Source: Steinernema hermaphroditum (lineage: Eukaryota > Nematoda > Chromadorea > Rhabditida > Steinernematidae). From it: 64,000 nt of DNA. Positions 12,301 through 25,161 of this stretch are shown in pieces. Under the pieces are notes generated by a model. It did not search any database. It saw only the letters and a program-made list of their open reading frames with translations, and was not told the origin of the DNA. The stretch covers positions 5,172,012 through 5,236,011 of the forward strand of contig CM059623.1 of the NCBI GenBank assembly GCA_030435675.1, given 5' to 3'. Numbering within the stretch: the stretch's first letter is position 1; every line of letters begins with the position of its first letter. Made by a program: the position numbers and the translations under genes.

Positions 12301-15300
12301 TATTTGCGCTTAAAATTTGTGGGGTTATTGCCTGCGGATAATCTGGCGCCCGGATCAAAAAGAGAAACGATAATCCTGAATTAACCCAAAACTAAGAAGG
12401 ATCTCTTTTCAATCGCATTTTTATGTTCCGATTTTGCACTCGGCAGCAACCTTAAGACTTGTAGATGCACAGTAATCCTGATCTACAGTAGTGTCAAAGC
12501 AACAAAGCCCTCCCTCGATTCGGAAGAGTCATAAAATCTTACCTGCGACGGCTCGTGGCTTGAGAAGAAGGCAATAAACTTGTTAATCTTGGAACCGTGA
12601 GCCGACGGTGACGATGCAGCTGACGTGGCTGGCTTTGTTGCCGCATCGGCTGGTGACAGACTCGACTGTGTGAACGACGCCAATGCTCGCCTGAAAGGAA
12701 AACGGCAAATAGTCGTCGTCCATTCAGAAAATAGTTGTAGTCCGACAAACACGTATTCAATGAACGGCTCCTTCGCTACAGTCGCTGATAAGGAGCGGAA
12801 GACGCAACTCCGCTCTCTTTGAAATACAAATTTCGCGGCGGTACATCCACACTTGGGTGCGAAAGACGCGCCGATTTCAAAAAAGGTCACCACGCACTGT
12901 CGCGGCGAGTCACTACAAATATTCATCAGGCGTTCTTACCGATGGTGAGTAGCTTTGGAGGCGGTCGGGATCGAGGACTGGCTCGCCGAAAGAGGCGCCA
13001 CGAGGCCGGTGTCGAAGCCTCCGAAACCCGTCCGTGTGGGAGAGCCAGTGGCCATCATGTACGATACGGGCCTCTGACGAATCGTCCTAGCAGTCGGCTG
13101 GAGATTATGGGACGGCGACGAATTTACAGCAGTGGATGTCGCCGATGGCACTAAATGCAAGAGATATAGACAAAGAAGAACACCGTCTGAAGTGGCGCCG
13201 CCGTGGCAAAGTAAGAAGAAGTGACTACATCCGCACTGCTTAAGCCTCGAATTAGCGATCAAATTACCAGAAGTGCTTGCTGCGGACAGGCGCGAAAACA
13301 AAATCGAAAGTGACCTCAACATTGACCCCAAAACGAACGGACAGATGCAGGCAGGTCCAAACGAATCGCTAATGACTGTGACATAAACGGCGCAGCCAGG
13401 CGAGCACAACAGTCAGTAATTAGCGTGAAACCCTTCAGAGTCGAGAGTCATCGGATACATGACTCAGAGAGTCATCATTATCGCTCTCAAATGGTCGTAA
13501 CGCGAGAAAATCGACGTTCCTCCGTCAAGCCCACCTATGAACAATTAACATAAATAACGGGCGGTCACGACTCCAAAGCGCCCTTTCCTAATTTCCGCTC
13601 CCGAGCTGCACCTGGCCCTAGTCAAATAAGGTCAAGCAAGCCCTTCCCAGCCGCAGCTACTCACCTCTCGGTTTCGCCGTCGATGATTCGCCATCGGAGA
13701 CGACTCCCGAATCGAGCATCCTCCCCTCCTTGTACTGTTCCTGCTGTTCGGCTTCTAGTGCTTGCGCAAAATCTGAAACAGAGCAATGTTTATATTTGTT
13801 ATTATATAATCTTCCCATCTCATCTGCTTCCTGTCCCACAAACAAATGTTTATAGGAAAACCGCCGTCGGCCACAAAGCCACAAAACGGGATAGTTAAGT
13901 AGGCGGCGCGCATAACGAGCATGAGCAGGTTAGGCATTTTATTTAATTAACGCAAAGAGAAAGAGAGCTAAAGAGAGTGGTGAATGGCAAAGCGATAACG
14001 GAAGATGAATTGAATCGATGGCAACACCGATGGGGAAAGGGAGATCAAGAGAAAAGAGGATATGGGATATCCACACTCGAGGCCTCGGGTCGCCGGGCAC
14101 CCGGCGGTGGTGCCTTGCCGAACCCCTGTGCTGCCTCCTGCTCTCAGATATTTTTGTTCTTCGCGCCAGCAACAGCTGCTCCATATCCACCCCGCCGTGG
14201 AGTGAATAATTGCCGCGCCGTGGACAAACTAAAGGAAGGATAAGGTAAACGCCGCCAAGTTCTAATTGAAGACGCGTTTCCTCTGCGAATTCGCCGATAG
14301 GAAGGGTAATTCGCGAAATGAAAACCCACAGCTTGAAGCCCGCATGCAACTAAAAGACTAATCCTTTCTTGTCCCCCTTTTCCAATTAGTCGCGGAGCTC
14401 CATGGACTAGCAGTGGTGGAAGAACGGCTAATTCACAATTCACACCCGACGCTCAACTACCGCTCAGTCGCCTGCAAACAACCCTCGGGCACACCTACCA
14501 ATTTTATGCATACCAAATTAAAGCCGGCAGCTCTCAGCAACCCACCAATTAAGGGTCGACGTAGCATAAAAACACGCACCATGAATCGTCTTCCGTCGTG
14601 GATCGTTTCGAGGTCGGCGCCGCGGTAACGCAGTCGTCGAGGATTCGTCGACCTCATTCAGACGCTGATTACTCTTCCTCGATCGGAGCGAGAGCTTCGC
14701 GGCGGCAGAAGAAGCTGGAATCGGCGGTTTTCCAGTCGCAGCGTAATCGGACAGAATGACGGACGAAGGGGTAAGGACGTGGGAAGTGGGGAGAGAAGCT
14801 TTGACTGCAAACAGGGGAACGGTCAGGAAGCTCGAAACCTTGCATTTACCTTGCTCCTGGTTCTCGTCGTTCTTGTCAAGGGAACTCCGGTTGTTTACGG
14901 CAGCCATAAATGAAGCCTGACGCTTTGAGTTCCGATAATCGAAAGGTTTCGGCGGAAGCTGCTGATCTTCTTCCTGGAAGGCTTCAAACTGTCCACTCCA
15001 GTCGCCTGCACCATGTCGTTTATTCCTCTGGTTCTGAAAATAAAACTGATAAGGATTGGTAAATATGGACACAAACGGAAAACAATCACCCAAAAACTCC
15101 TGCTTTGCAACTAAAGTTAACTCTCCTACAGTAGACTAACATGGTTTTCGCAGAAACCTGTATTCACCTGCACAAAAGGAGCTCTTTTCCAAGTGCTTTC
15201 GATGGAGTGGCTCTGCTGGTTGTATCTCATCCAAGAATCCGGTTCGGCAAGCTTAATTCTAGGTTTCACGAGATCATAACGATGAGATTCTTGTGGTGGG

Positions 15301-17625
15301 GAAGGGGATGAAGAGAACGAAGTCATCGAAGCGGCAGTAAACCCGCATAGTCGAGATTCCTCGATTTTCGGCCTCATTTCATCGAACAATGCTCGAATAC
15401 GGCTCTCCTGCATGTACTCATTGAAAAAGGAGTGCCGACAGAAGTACAAACCTGATTGGGGAAATTGTAGCTGACTCTCGGGGAGGTATTCAACTCTCGC
15501 CGTTTTTCACGGAGCATCGCTTCGTAGAAATCCGTTCCATTGCCGTTCATGTAGCCGTTGGAGCCGGACGAGTTCACAGATGAGAGAGATGGCACCGTTG
15601 GAATCGAAGACGAGTCCGTGTCGTCGTAAATCAAGTCGTGTCCATTATGACGAAGTGGACGCAGAGGCGAGGGATCCAGAGGGTGAGCCTGGGGCATCAT
15701 CACGCTTCGACCTTCTGCAGAGTCGTCACAGAACAGTCGTCGGCACGGTCCTTTCCCATTCTCCGAAGACGGTGGTCGGGACGGTGTCCGTCTTGATGAG
15801 ACGATCATCAACGACAAACGATGACCACTGAAAGGGAAGAGTTAAAATCGCACATTCGAAAGGGAACGCGAACAGCGGAAGAACGGAGCGCACTGTTTAA
15901 TACCCACACAGGAAAGAAGTGCTTGGCAAAGCGCGACTAATTGCCGAAGGTCAGCTGTACCGTCCGTCTTCTTACCCACGACCTTGGAGATGCAAGAAAA
16001 AATCGAATTAATGTTCGAGGCAGTAGTAAAAGTGAATGAAAGTACAAAAAGTCGATCAATTCTTTGGTCAACGGTCGGTCGACCTCCCACTGTGTACACA
16101 AAGTGATAGGAAACAACGCACACGGCCTAGGCGCAAATGACCCGAACCGATAGGCCAAACATAGCAGCACACAAACGATCAATTTGCTTTGCGCGCCGCT
16201 ATACCGCTACTGGTGAGCCGCGGACAAAAAAGATCCCTGGCCAGAACGACAAACAAAGTGGAACCAGAAATAGCCTCTCACATCAGCTACCGAAACAACT
16301 CTCCTACGGCTCCTTTCCGGTGATTCATCACCACTTTAGTGGACGCAGCCGATGATAGATTAGGTCGGGAAATCGCACATCAAGGTGATAACAATGCTAC
16401 GGCCGTGTTATCTCCATTTTATTATGGAGCAACCTATTTCCTATTGCCACACTTATCAAACGGCAGAAGTAGTTGTTGCCCCCGTTGAATCTCATTACCG
16501 TAATCCGATGAGGGGCGTTACAGTATTTACATACATATGCAGCGGAAATCACTTCCAGAGTTTCACTCTATTCAATAATCGTGTTACGATACTTAAACTC
16601 TGAGCACGAAGACTACCCATTTGTCCAATAGGAATATCCTAAAAAGAGCCAACTGAACATGGGAGAGGGAAAGCAAATAAACAATAAATATAAAAAGCCA
16701 GTGAATAGAACGTCCCGACGACTTTTTGTACAACAAACAGAATCGCTGCCACCCTCCCCTCCGCTGGCGCTATCCATTCAAAACCGGACCGCACGAGTCG
16801 AACCGTCGTTGAATTCACGTTTCACGCCGACTCCTTTTATAACTCTAATCCAATACTACAAAAGTGTCCGACGAACACCCTCGGAGTGAGAATTAAGAAT
16901 GCACGTCAAGTGGGGCACGATCTGTTGTTGTTACTATTGCTGTAGGGACGCATAAACATACGCACAAACATCGCCCTCAAGAATAGGCACGACAGACCCC
17001 GCTAATGCAGCTGTGGGGACAGCTCTCGGAAGTGTGTCGCCACCTACATCACTTGAGCCGGTTAACTCAGAAATCTCAAGACGGTTCCGCACCGCCTCAG
17101 CAGATGACAGGCGTCGTTTCTCAGCAAACAAACGTAATTAGTGCAGCCGTGGTGCACGCCGCAAGGCACTTGGTGGAAAATCGTGAAATCAAATTCGAGT
17201 GCCTTTGGCGGGTGATTAAGAGGCGCAAAACAAAGACAAACACAGCGAAGCGGTAAAACACTCACCTGTTGTGGACCATGCCCTGAGCCTGCACGTGGCT
17301 GAGGTTGAGCACCGGCACCCCTTCGATTTCCACTAAACGGTCGCCAACGTGGATTCCGCTCTTGGCGGCGACGCCGTCGGGCTCGACGCGCGAAATGAGA
17401 ATCGTGTGAATGGGCGACTGTGGCGGAGTCGGAGGGCCTTGGATCGCGGTAGGCGTCGGACCTCCATCGCTAACCTAATTGCAAGAGTCAGGTTGGCAAG
17501 CAAAGTGGCAAGCCTACAAAGCTGCTGGCGGGCGAGGGTGGAGGGTACGTCGCAACATGCTCGATCGTGAATCCGTAGTTCTGCGCCTTCGACTGCCGGA
17601 AGAGCAGAATCGGGCGCACGGACAT
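6351..17625 (-). CDS. pac-1: PDZ-PH-RhoGAP protein of the ARHGAP21/23 (PAC-1) type
   Basis: GTPase-activating protein for Rho-family GTPases; relatives act at cell contacts in polarity and on Golgi/actin. Twenty exons join in phase to 1,701 residues: 17518-17625, 17266-17474, 15452-15827, 15168-15407, 14850-15033, 14580-14804, 13665-13772, 12940-13150, 12543-12690, 11976-12149, 11777-11917, 11384-11538, 11205-11334, 9535-9752, 8927-9054, 8571-8881, 8264-8527, 7847-8218, 7383-7799, 6351-7337. A PDZ domain lies at residues 1-115 (YGFTIEHV, HVGDRLVEIEGVPV), a PH domain at about 640-770 (CFAVLHCHRLYLCKQ, MLTWIEKIR), and a RhoGAP domain at about 955-1160, with the arginine finger in GIYRIPGN near residue 1001 and PSIVRPSDD. 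The rest is Ser/Thr-rich and looks unstructured. The start at 17625 is uncertain: a TTTGCAG acceptor at 17705 may be trans- or cis-splicing. Introns of 1.4 kb sit at 9753-11204 and 15828-17265. Confidence 0.9.
9753..11204 (-). other. Large intron 13 of the RhoGAP gene
   Basis: A 1,452-nt intron between two in-phase exons, in a gene where most introns are 42-60 nt. No second gene or repeat recognised inside. Large introns in otherwise compact nematode genes often hold enhancers or alternative promoters; that is inference. Confidence 0.55.
15828..17265 (-). other. Large intron 2 of the RhoGAP gene
   Basis: A 1,438-nt intron splitting the last strand of the PDZ domain from its body (codon split AG|T). 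No coding sequence or repeat recognised inside. An alternative start downstream of it would yield a form without the PDZ domain. Confidence 0.55.
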
Positions 17626-17705
17626 GGTTTCCCTCAAAGTGAGTTCGTCAAAGGCCGCTCCATAAGCTAGCGGACGGTTTTCTGGACAACACCAACGGCA
17701 ACTTC

Positions 17706-20585
17706 TGCAAATAATAGGATACGGTACAGTGATATACCACATGGGGAATACACACGTCAAGAAAACACGCAACACAGACTGCTTGTACAGGGTGAGTCTG
17801 AAAAGTATATCTTTATTTTGGGAGCCCTGAGGTAACTCACAGACCGCTCCCAAAATTTTTTTCTTTTCTGTGCACACCTAACGTGCAGACTGTCTAGCAA
17901 AGAAACCGAAAATCATGCAAGAAAATGTGGTATATAAGGAGCACCGTATACGGTACACCGAGGGCAAACGAAGAAGTAAAATGACATAAAATCAATCGAA
18001 CACGGGACGAGAAGTGATTAACACTCAAAAAAGCGAATGAGTTCATTGCGGTGACCTTCACTTGTCAGTGTCTGAAGGCGCCGAGCAAACAGATTGGAGG
18101 CAAAGAAGCGCAAAAACTGCAGAATTCTCCGCTGCTTCGGGTTTGCTTCCGGCGGCTGATTAATCGATGTGTCGCCAGGTTTACTCGACCATCAAAAGTC
18201 GCGTCAGCGGACAGATCGGCGGCGAAGGGGAGACGTAAACAAATCGAAAAGTGTCCGGAAGAAGAAAGGAGGAAAATGTGCTTGCGGTGGTCCCGAAGGG
18301 AAAACGAGGGAGAGTACAGAAAGGAGGATCGAAGATAGGGTGAAAGGTACGGTACTCCTTTCGAGGGTGAGGGCTGAATGAACCAGAAGGAGGAAGGCTA
18401 AAAGAGCTGACACGAAGTGTGGAATTTGAAAAGTAGACGTTTTGGAGGCGGTTTTCCGAGCAAGAAGAAAGATGTGGATTCCAGCTCGTTGATTTGCAGA
18501 ACGATTCGAAATCGGAAACAAATGACAGAGAAAACGGACAAGTGTCAGCGATTACATCCATAAAATCTAAAAAAAACCCTCCAATTTCCCCTCCAACGCA
18601 ATTAATCCGTCGACCCATTTCTTCGCGCATTAGGCGAAAGCGCCGACGGCGACTCTCAGAATCTTCGCCTTCTTCTCCGCCGCGAAGAGGAAGTGATGAT
18701 AACCGTGCGGTCCGCGAACGGGTTCCTCCGACGATGTTTTCAGATTTCGCTAATCTCCGACAACTTCTCGCCGCTAATCCCATCAGGGTTGCGGACCGTA
18801 CGGCGGCTGTCGGTGGGGACCAGGCTTATTGGGAAGGGCAGCCGCCACAGTGCGCGAAAAGAAAATCGAGCGAAGGTCACCAAGCGGGAGGGAGCCGACG
18901 AAAGATGGCGTTTTGTGACTGTCGGCGACTCGTTAGAAAAAGAGCGATCGAAAAGGGTCCGAAATTAATCGATGGAAGGAGAATGCACCAACGGAAGAGG
19001 TACGGAAGTGGGCTCCGAGAGACACCTCCTCGTGCAGGATTACGGTAGGAAGGTTCCGGCGCGTCGGCTCCAAACTTTAACGACGGTCGATTGGCGTCGG
19101 AGACGCGCTTAATTACCGGCTGGGCCGGAAAAAGCAGCACATCGGAGCCGATTACGACGGAGTCGATTAGAAAAACGACAGGAAGCCGATCGGGGGGCGC
19201 CAGAAAACGTCGAAGTCTTGATATCTGCACTTGAAGATCTCTCCTTGCTTGAGCATGGGAGCGCCGCGCCCATCGATCAAGAAAGATAAACGGAAGAGTC
19301 GATGCCGCGAACTCGTCATAACCCATCAAGAAGCTGCTACTAAAGGTCCGTATCACAGAAGCCAAGAGCTAGGTCTTCTGAGGACCTGGTCTTTCAGTGA
19401 ATACAGTACCCAAGATGAATCAGAATCAAAAGCATGTTGAATCTAAATCTTAAAATCTAAAAGTGAGGAAGACGACTATATGAGAATTTCTTTCCGTCCG
19501 ACGCTTCAGAAGAGCTTCCACCTGATCGGAACATCTGTTTCGCATTTTTGTGATCCTATATGCCATGTTCTACGGAGCGCCTAAGTGGCAAACGATCCTT
19601 CTTCATTGACGAAAACCGCAACGTGACTCAATCGATTTCGGACCGTTCCCAGAATGCCCGAAAGCGCCCCCGATGGTGCGCCCAGGACAGTCAACAGAAG
19701 TGCCCACCTTTTTGCGCAAAATGGCGCGTTTGACAGATGACACCTTATGGCAACACGCGATACGCAGCCGGAATCGGACGCCTCGAAGGGCGCCATTTGC
19801 ATGCCTGCGAGTCGGAAATGCAGCATTAGGAGGATTACAAAGGGGTCCGTTATCACGCGATTCCACGGGGTGGCGGGCGCGTGGACGCGCAAAGGTGTCA
19901 AGAGGGGGCGACGCCGACGGACAAGAGGCGAGCGAGGCGTGAGACGGAAGAGGAACGGTCAGCGGAGAGGCGCAGAAGGCCCGATGTGGGAAGAACCCCG
20001 CGTTATCAGAGGCGCGGATCGCCCCTGGGGAGTGCCCGTGCATATTATCACCGCGGCTCCCTGCGAGGATAGCAAACCGTTCGAATCGATTCGGCGATCG
20101 GCGGTGCGTCAGCGCCCGAGGCGAACGCTACTTCGGGCCAAAGGGCATCTCGAGGAGATCTCGAGGGCCCGAATCAATCATCCCCGTCGGAATTATGATC
20201 TCCGCGGAGATCCAGATGGCGACGGAGGGGCTTTTCGATTGTTCTGACAAAAAGGAGGCGCGAAGGGGAATAATCGTCTCGGTGTTCTAATTGCGGACGT
20301 ATTAGGTGCGAAGGCGTCAGTGAGGAAATGCACAAATTGCGGCGAACTCAATTCGGTGTTTAGACGGCGAGGGAGGGTCTGACCGGCGATGTACTCGGCG
20401 TGGATACGGGAGGAGTCGTATTGTAAAGCAAGGAGACGGAAGGAGAAGAGTGTTCTCAAGGGACAAGGATAGATTACGGTACCCTTGTCTCGTCAGTTCC
20501 TATGAATTTCCCCAGAATCGCCTTCCACGGCGTGTCAGCGCTATTGAAGCCGAGACACAAAAAGGGTCTGCGCTATCGTGGCAGG
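17706..20585. other. Gene-poor region upstream of the RhoGAP gene
   Basis: No exon recognised on either strand in nearly 3 kb. Some GC-rich open frames (for example 18181-18783 and 18877-19365 on minus) lack domains and splice support. It could hold 5' untranslated exons or distal promoter elements of the RhoGAP gene. Confidence 0.4.
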
Positions 20586-20589
20586 ACCA

Positions 20590-21330
20590 CGAAAAATGTT
20601 TTCAATTTCTTGCCTTTTTGGCACCAAAATGCAAATTTCTCCGCGCAGAAGTCGAATTTACGAAATCCAACAGGTGAAACGATAGTAAATCCTCTGCTGA
20701 ACATTTTGCGACCCGACTCACTAAGATCCATCGCAAGCTGAGAGAGGGGATACATTTCCACGGACTTCCAGTTTGGCTCAAAAATGGCCGATTTTGGCCT
20801 TACCAGCGTAAAAAAAAACGTGCTTTTCTCTGCGAGGAAGTCGAATTTACAAAATCCAATAGGTGAATCGATGACAAATCCCCTGCTGAGCATTTTGCGA
20901 CCCGACTCACTGAGATCCATCGCGAATTGAGAGAGGAGATACATTTCTACGGAGTGCCATTTTTGGCGATAGGCGTTTTAAGTGTTTATTGTCATGAATC
21001 GTACATTTCTCCGCGAAGAAGGCATCAAATCGGGATACCTTTAGCGGAAATCGTACACTAGAGTGTGGCGAGCATTTTGCGCATAGAAGGGACAAAATAT
21101 ATGTGACTGGCCAACGGTTACAAGGAATCTTCAAACTGCTTTCTCGGAAGCGACGTACGACTTTTACTTCGTGGCGGGAGCCAAAAATGTCCGCCCTGAC
21201 ACGCCTTGTACCCATTTTTCCTGCTGAGCATTTTGCGACCCATCTGGAACAGATTGGATGCGAACTGAGAAAGTTTATCCATTTCTACGGTGTGGCTTTC
21301 GCCACGGACGCGAAAATGTCTGCCCTGACA
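20590..21330. repeat. Degenerate tandem repeat, about 190-bp unit
   Basis: Two good copies and two worn ones in tandem. Landmarks shared by copies at about 20633-20800 and 20822-20975: AAGTCGAATTTAC, AAATCCAA, then CTGCTGAgCATTTTGCGACC, CCATCGC and GAGATACATTTC. The block CTGAGCATTTTGCGACCC recurs near 21223, and GAGCATTTTGCG at about 21070. A related sequence on the opposite strand lies near 60690-61020. It looks like an old dispersed tandem or satellite-like repeat; no coding capacity seen. Confidence 0.7.
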
Positions 21331-22397
21331 CGCCGTGCTTCTTGGTTCTTTCGAAAAAAAAAAACATTTTGTCGTGGCGAGACGACAGAAATGTTGCAGA
21401 CGATCGTTCTTTGTGCAGAACTGTCATATCTGGCAGTGGGAATATAATCTAAACTACCGTAATCTGAAGAAACGAAAAGCGAATACTACAGAAGTATAGC
21501 ACTATCTCACTCATTCGCGAACTTCGATCGAACAAGCACGTCTCAAGAAGGCGTTTAGCACCGGCTAATCTCATTTGCCCACACTTATCGTCTTGTAAAT
21601 GCAGGCCTAATGTGCTCCTCGACGACTGAAAGCGAACGCCCGTCGATCAGAGGATGCACTTTGCCGTCAGAAATCGCAAATAAAAGTCCGCCAGGGATAG
21701 ACATAGACACCGAGGAACGTCTCGGGAAGAGGCGGAAGAGGTCAGCGCCTCCGAAGGCCCGAGTACAAACTGGGCGCCGTCGTCAAATCAATCGAATGAC
21801 GTCGCGCGTGGTCGTTTTCGAGTGCTTCTTCGGGGATTTCGAAGGCTGATTGGATGCAGCTGTGCGGAGGCCACCTGGCTGCCTTCGTACACTTCGAGCG
21901 GAGTCGCTGTTCGTAATTCCGGACGGACAGAACTTTGCTTCTTGGAGGGATAGACCGAAAAGAGTAATTGGGGCTGAGGGAACGACAAGAAGCAAAGATG
22001 GTCACAAGGGTCACTGGAGTGGACAAGTGGCCATCGAGGGAAGAAGCGATCTGAGTGACTTCGGCGGGTCGCTACGTTGTTTGGTGAAGAGATTATGGTC
22101 GCCTTCGAAGAAAGAACCCCAGCACGCACGAGCGTAAACATGCGTTCGCGAATTTCGGCCCGTAGATCCGAGTGACTCATGCTCCATGGGTTTTTTTCTA
22201 CGATTCGATTGTATCACAACCCCTCTTGACTGATCAAGAGTCACGAGTGTTTCAGTAGGGAGAATATAATGCTATCTAGTCAGGGTACATTTCCGAAAGA
22301 CCCCACCCCACAGCTTGGCGTCGCCGAACCATCTCATACCCAGAACTGCGAATATTTGCTAACATACAGACAGCATTAATTGTAATAATCGACAACC
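21331..22397. other. Intergenic stretch without recognised gene
   Basis: Open frames on both strands overlap one another and show no domain or splice support. The right part is the 3' flank of the minus-strand coiled-coil gene. Confidence 0.4.
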
Positions 22398-23551
22398 CTA
22401 TGATTCAACAGATGTCAAATAGTCGGAAGAGTTGGCGGTCAGATCAAAGTCGGAGTAACTGTAGTTGGAATCAGAAGAAGTGACCTCTTCGGCACTGGAA
22501 GAGCGCTGCAGAAGAATCGTTGAGATCTCGTCAATAAAAGGGATACGAAGTTGAGAGGTAGAGTCTGGAAGTGATGCGGATTCTGAAGGAGCGACGACGG
22601 CAGATTCGCAATTTGGATGGCGAGAAACGATATTTGTTTGCTCCACAAGAGTGTCGTTCAGCTCAGCCGTCAGTGTTCGGAAATGATGAAGCGCTTCGAA
22701 TCCATCAGTACCCAGTATATTGCATACTTCACCCAGTTCCTTATTAAGATCGCGAACTGCGTGAAAAGCCTGGAAAGAGAAGTATAAGAGACATCACCGA
22801 TGGTAGATGGCATACTTCCGGGATGACAACTGATCCTTCCGTAGTTCCATAATAGCGTGGGACATTTGTGATCGCTTTGTTGACAAGACTCATATTTGCG
22901 GGAGAGCCTTTCAGCAACTCCTCACTCATCTTCTCGAGTCCTTTGAGCTAAAACATTCACATACGGATAAAAAGTAGAGTAAACCCACCAACCTTATCAA
23001 AGTACTCGTTGAACTCCGTCTGAGTGGCGTACTTCTTTCTCAGAAGATGTTTCATATCATCGGCATTCGCGGCAAACTTCTTTGACGCTCCTCGAAGTGC
23101 CTCAAGGTCGGCGTTGGCGCGGAGAATCTCTCGTCGAAGCTGGGCAACATCCTCAACAAGCGGAGTCGCCTCCCGCTCGAAGTCTGCCTTGATCTTTTTC
23201 AGCTCTTTGAAGTCCTACAAAGTCTCACATGCTTGAACCAAACATTGCATCAGCGTATACCTTATGGAAGGCGTCTTCGAAGGTGCCTCGAGAATCGCGA
23301 AACTCGTCAGCCATAAGCGCCATGCTGTTCCGCACATACCCTTCCGAGAGCTCAGCCGCTTTCCTGGCCCTTCGCAGCATCTCGATCGCTTCCAGGCACT
23401 CCATACGCGCATCTTCCAGCTTCCTGTCAGCGTTCTAAAACGTTCAGAAGACCAGAAGTTCAGAAGACCGCGCTCCACTCACCAAAGCCGCCATCCGTTC
23501 GTCGAAGTCGCGCGCGAGGGCATCGATGTCGACGCGCTGCGAAGAAGCCAT
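22398..23551 (-). CDS. Coiled-coil protein of unknown function
   Basis: Exons 23483-23551, 23261-23434, 22993-23214, 22816-22947 and 22398-22769 join in phase to 322 residues. I do not recognise the family. Residues 1 to about 200 are almost wholly helical with heptad spacing (KLEDARMECLEAIEMLRRAR, VEDVAQLRREILRANADLEA), then a less regular helical part, then a Ser/Asp/Tyr-rich acidic tail (SDSNYSYSDFDL). No signal peptide or membrane span is seen, so a soluble oligomeric or scaffolding protein is likely. Start at the first Met, MASSQRVDIDALARDFDERM. The BTB gene lies divergently only about 250 bp upstream, so the two probably share a promoter region. Confidence 0.8.
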
Positions 23552-23799
23552 CGCTCGCGTACAACCGATCGCCGAGGGACGTCACAACCAGACTGGCCCC
23601 AAAGCCACGGAGTGCCTCTGTACAGGTCCCGTCTGCAGGCTGCAGTAATTTGAAGACGGTGTCTGTTTGGTCCTGAAGCGTTCCCTCTCGGTTGTCCCTT
23701 CGTTTGTTCCTCTCATTTTCGCTATGCGTTCGTATGTTTGTTTCGTGTTTTGTGGGTATTTTGCGTTATTGATGCTAAGTGGCATCCCTTCTTCAGTAA

Positions 23800-25018
23800 A
23801 TGTACAGTTGCAGAATCATGCTTCCACTCCATTCTGGGAAGTTGGTGTGGGACGTCAGCAAGACCGATTTCCAGCAGTGTGACTTCGTCAACGGCCCCAG
23901 GGAGGAAATTGGTGATTTCACCTGGTATGTCTTCGTTGTGCGTGCATTAATCAGCTGTCGTTCAGGAGCCTGATGCTGGATGGATGGGATCGTTCCATGA
24001 GTATTCTGTGCGAGCCAACAGGCGGCTGGCAGGGGAAGCTTTGGCGTTGCGAAGCGAATGGAACCGTATCTTTGGTTGGAATTCACCCCGATCACACCAA
24101 GAAGAGAAATGTGAGTTCTATACGACAGCGGTTTCTTTGTTATATTTCCGCTATATTTCAGTGGGAGTGTTTCGACATCGACCACTGTTCTCTGGACTGG
24201 GACCACCGTGTCAAGATGGGCACAAAACGATTTGGCACACTGTTCGACCTGAAATATCTTCAATCGGATTTAACTTATCGCTATGAGGTGACTGTCAACA
24301 TCACGAGGTAAACACTAGTTGAGCCTCTCATGCTATGCTTTGTTTAGATCCATTTCTGTCGACTTCTTTGACCCGAACAACAAGTTCGTCCTCGGGCCCA
24401 ATGATGCAGCTTGTCTTCAGATCGAAGACTGGAACTTCTTCGTCTCTAAATCGGTTGGTTTCAAATGAGTACCTGCAGCAGTAAATAGTTGATTCATTTC
24501 AGTTCTTCTCCAGTCAAAGTTGCTACTTCAACGCACTGTTCAACGCCGGCTTCAAAGAGAAGGGTCAAGATGTCATCATCGTGCACAAGGTTGCCTGTGT
24601 CGATTTCTGGCGTTTTCTCAGTTACCTTTACCCATTTAATGTCAACAAGAACTGTATGTTCTGTTGTGCAAGCAAGCCTTACGATGCAATTATTTCAGTC
24701 GAAGTGGTCCGCAAAGTGATCGGATTGGCTGACATGTTCATGTGCGATTTGGTGCTGAAGAAGTGTGAGGACATCCTGTTGGAGCACCAAGCTGTCGAGC
24801 TGAAGCATCTGGACCTTGCGGATAAGTATAATCTTTGCTCGCTCCGAAGGAAAGCCGTGCGCAACATCCCGCATCACTATCTTCGAAAATACGCGGAAGA
24901 GAACCTCCACAACCCCGATTGTCGTGAGACCCGTAAACTGATTGTTGATGAGCTTGACGTCAGTGACCAAGAAGATGGCGATTACGAGCCGATCGCGAAG
25001 TTCGCAAAAACCACGTAA
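23800..25018 (+). CDS. MATH-like and BTB/POZ domain protein
   Basis: Exons 23800-23924, 23966-24110, 24162-24307, 24348-24453, 24503-24653 and 24699-25018 join in phase to 330 residues. The first about 165 residues resemble a diverged MATH domain (WDVSKTDFQQCDFVNGPRE, then SVDFFDPNNKFVLGPNDAACL). The BTB domain follows at about 170-265 (FVSKSFFSSQSCYFNALFNA, VDFWRFLSYLYPF, VIGLADMFMCDLVLKKCEDIL). Such proteins usually bridge a substrate to Cullin-3 ubiquitin ligase; the family is expanded in nematodes. Start options are Met at 23800, three bases after a CTTCAG acceptor, or Met at 23818, after a second TTGCAG; I chose the first. The acidic tail ends with a short basic stretch. Confidence 0.85.
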
Positions 25019-25161
25019 GAGCCCAGTTGTTATTTGTTTTGAAGCGTGCGAGAGGTTTAAGTTCCTATAGTTAATAAATACTAACGTCGACAATGCTTCC
25101 CATCCATAAAAGGCGCACAAGAGATATACTCTCGGAGGAGAAATCGGTGCAAGATGACCTT

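Noticed and set aside
18181..20250. Several open frames of 140-200 codons on both strands
   Set aside because: They overlap antisense to each other in GC-rich DNA; no family, no phased exons, no acceptor near starts.
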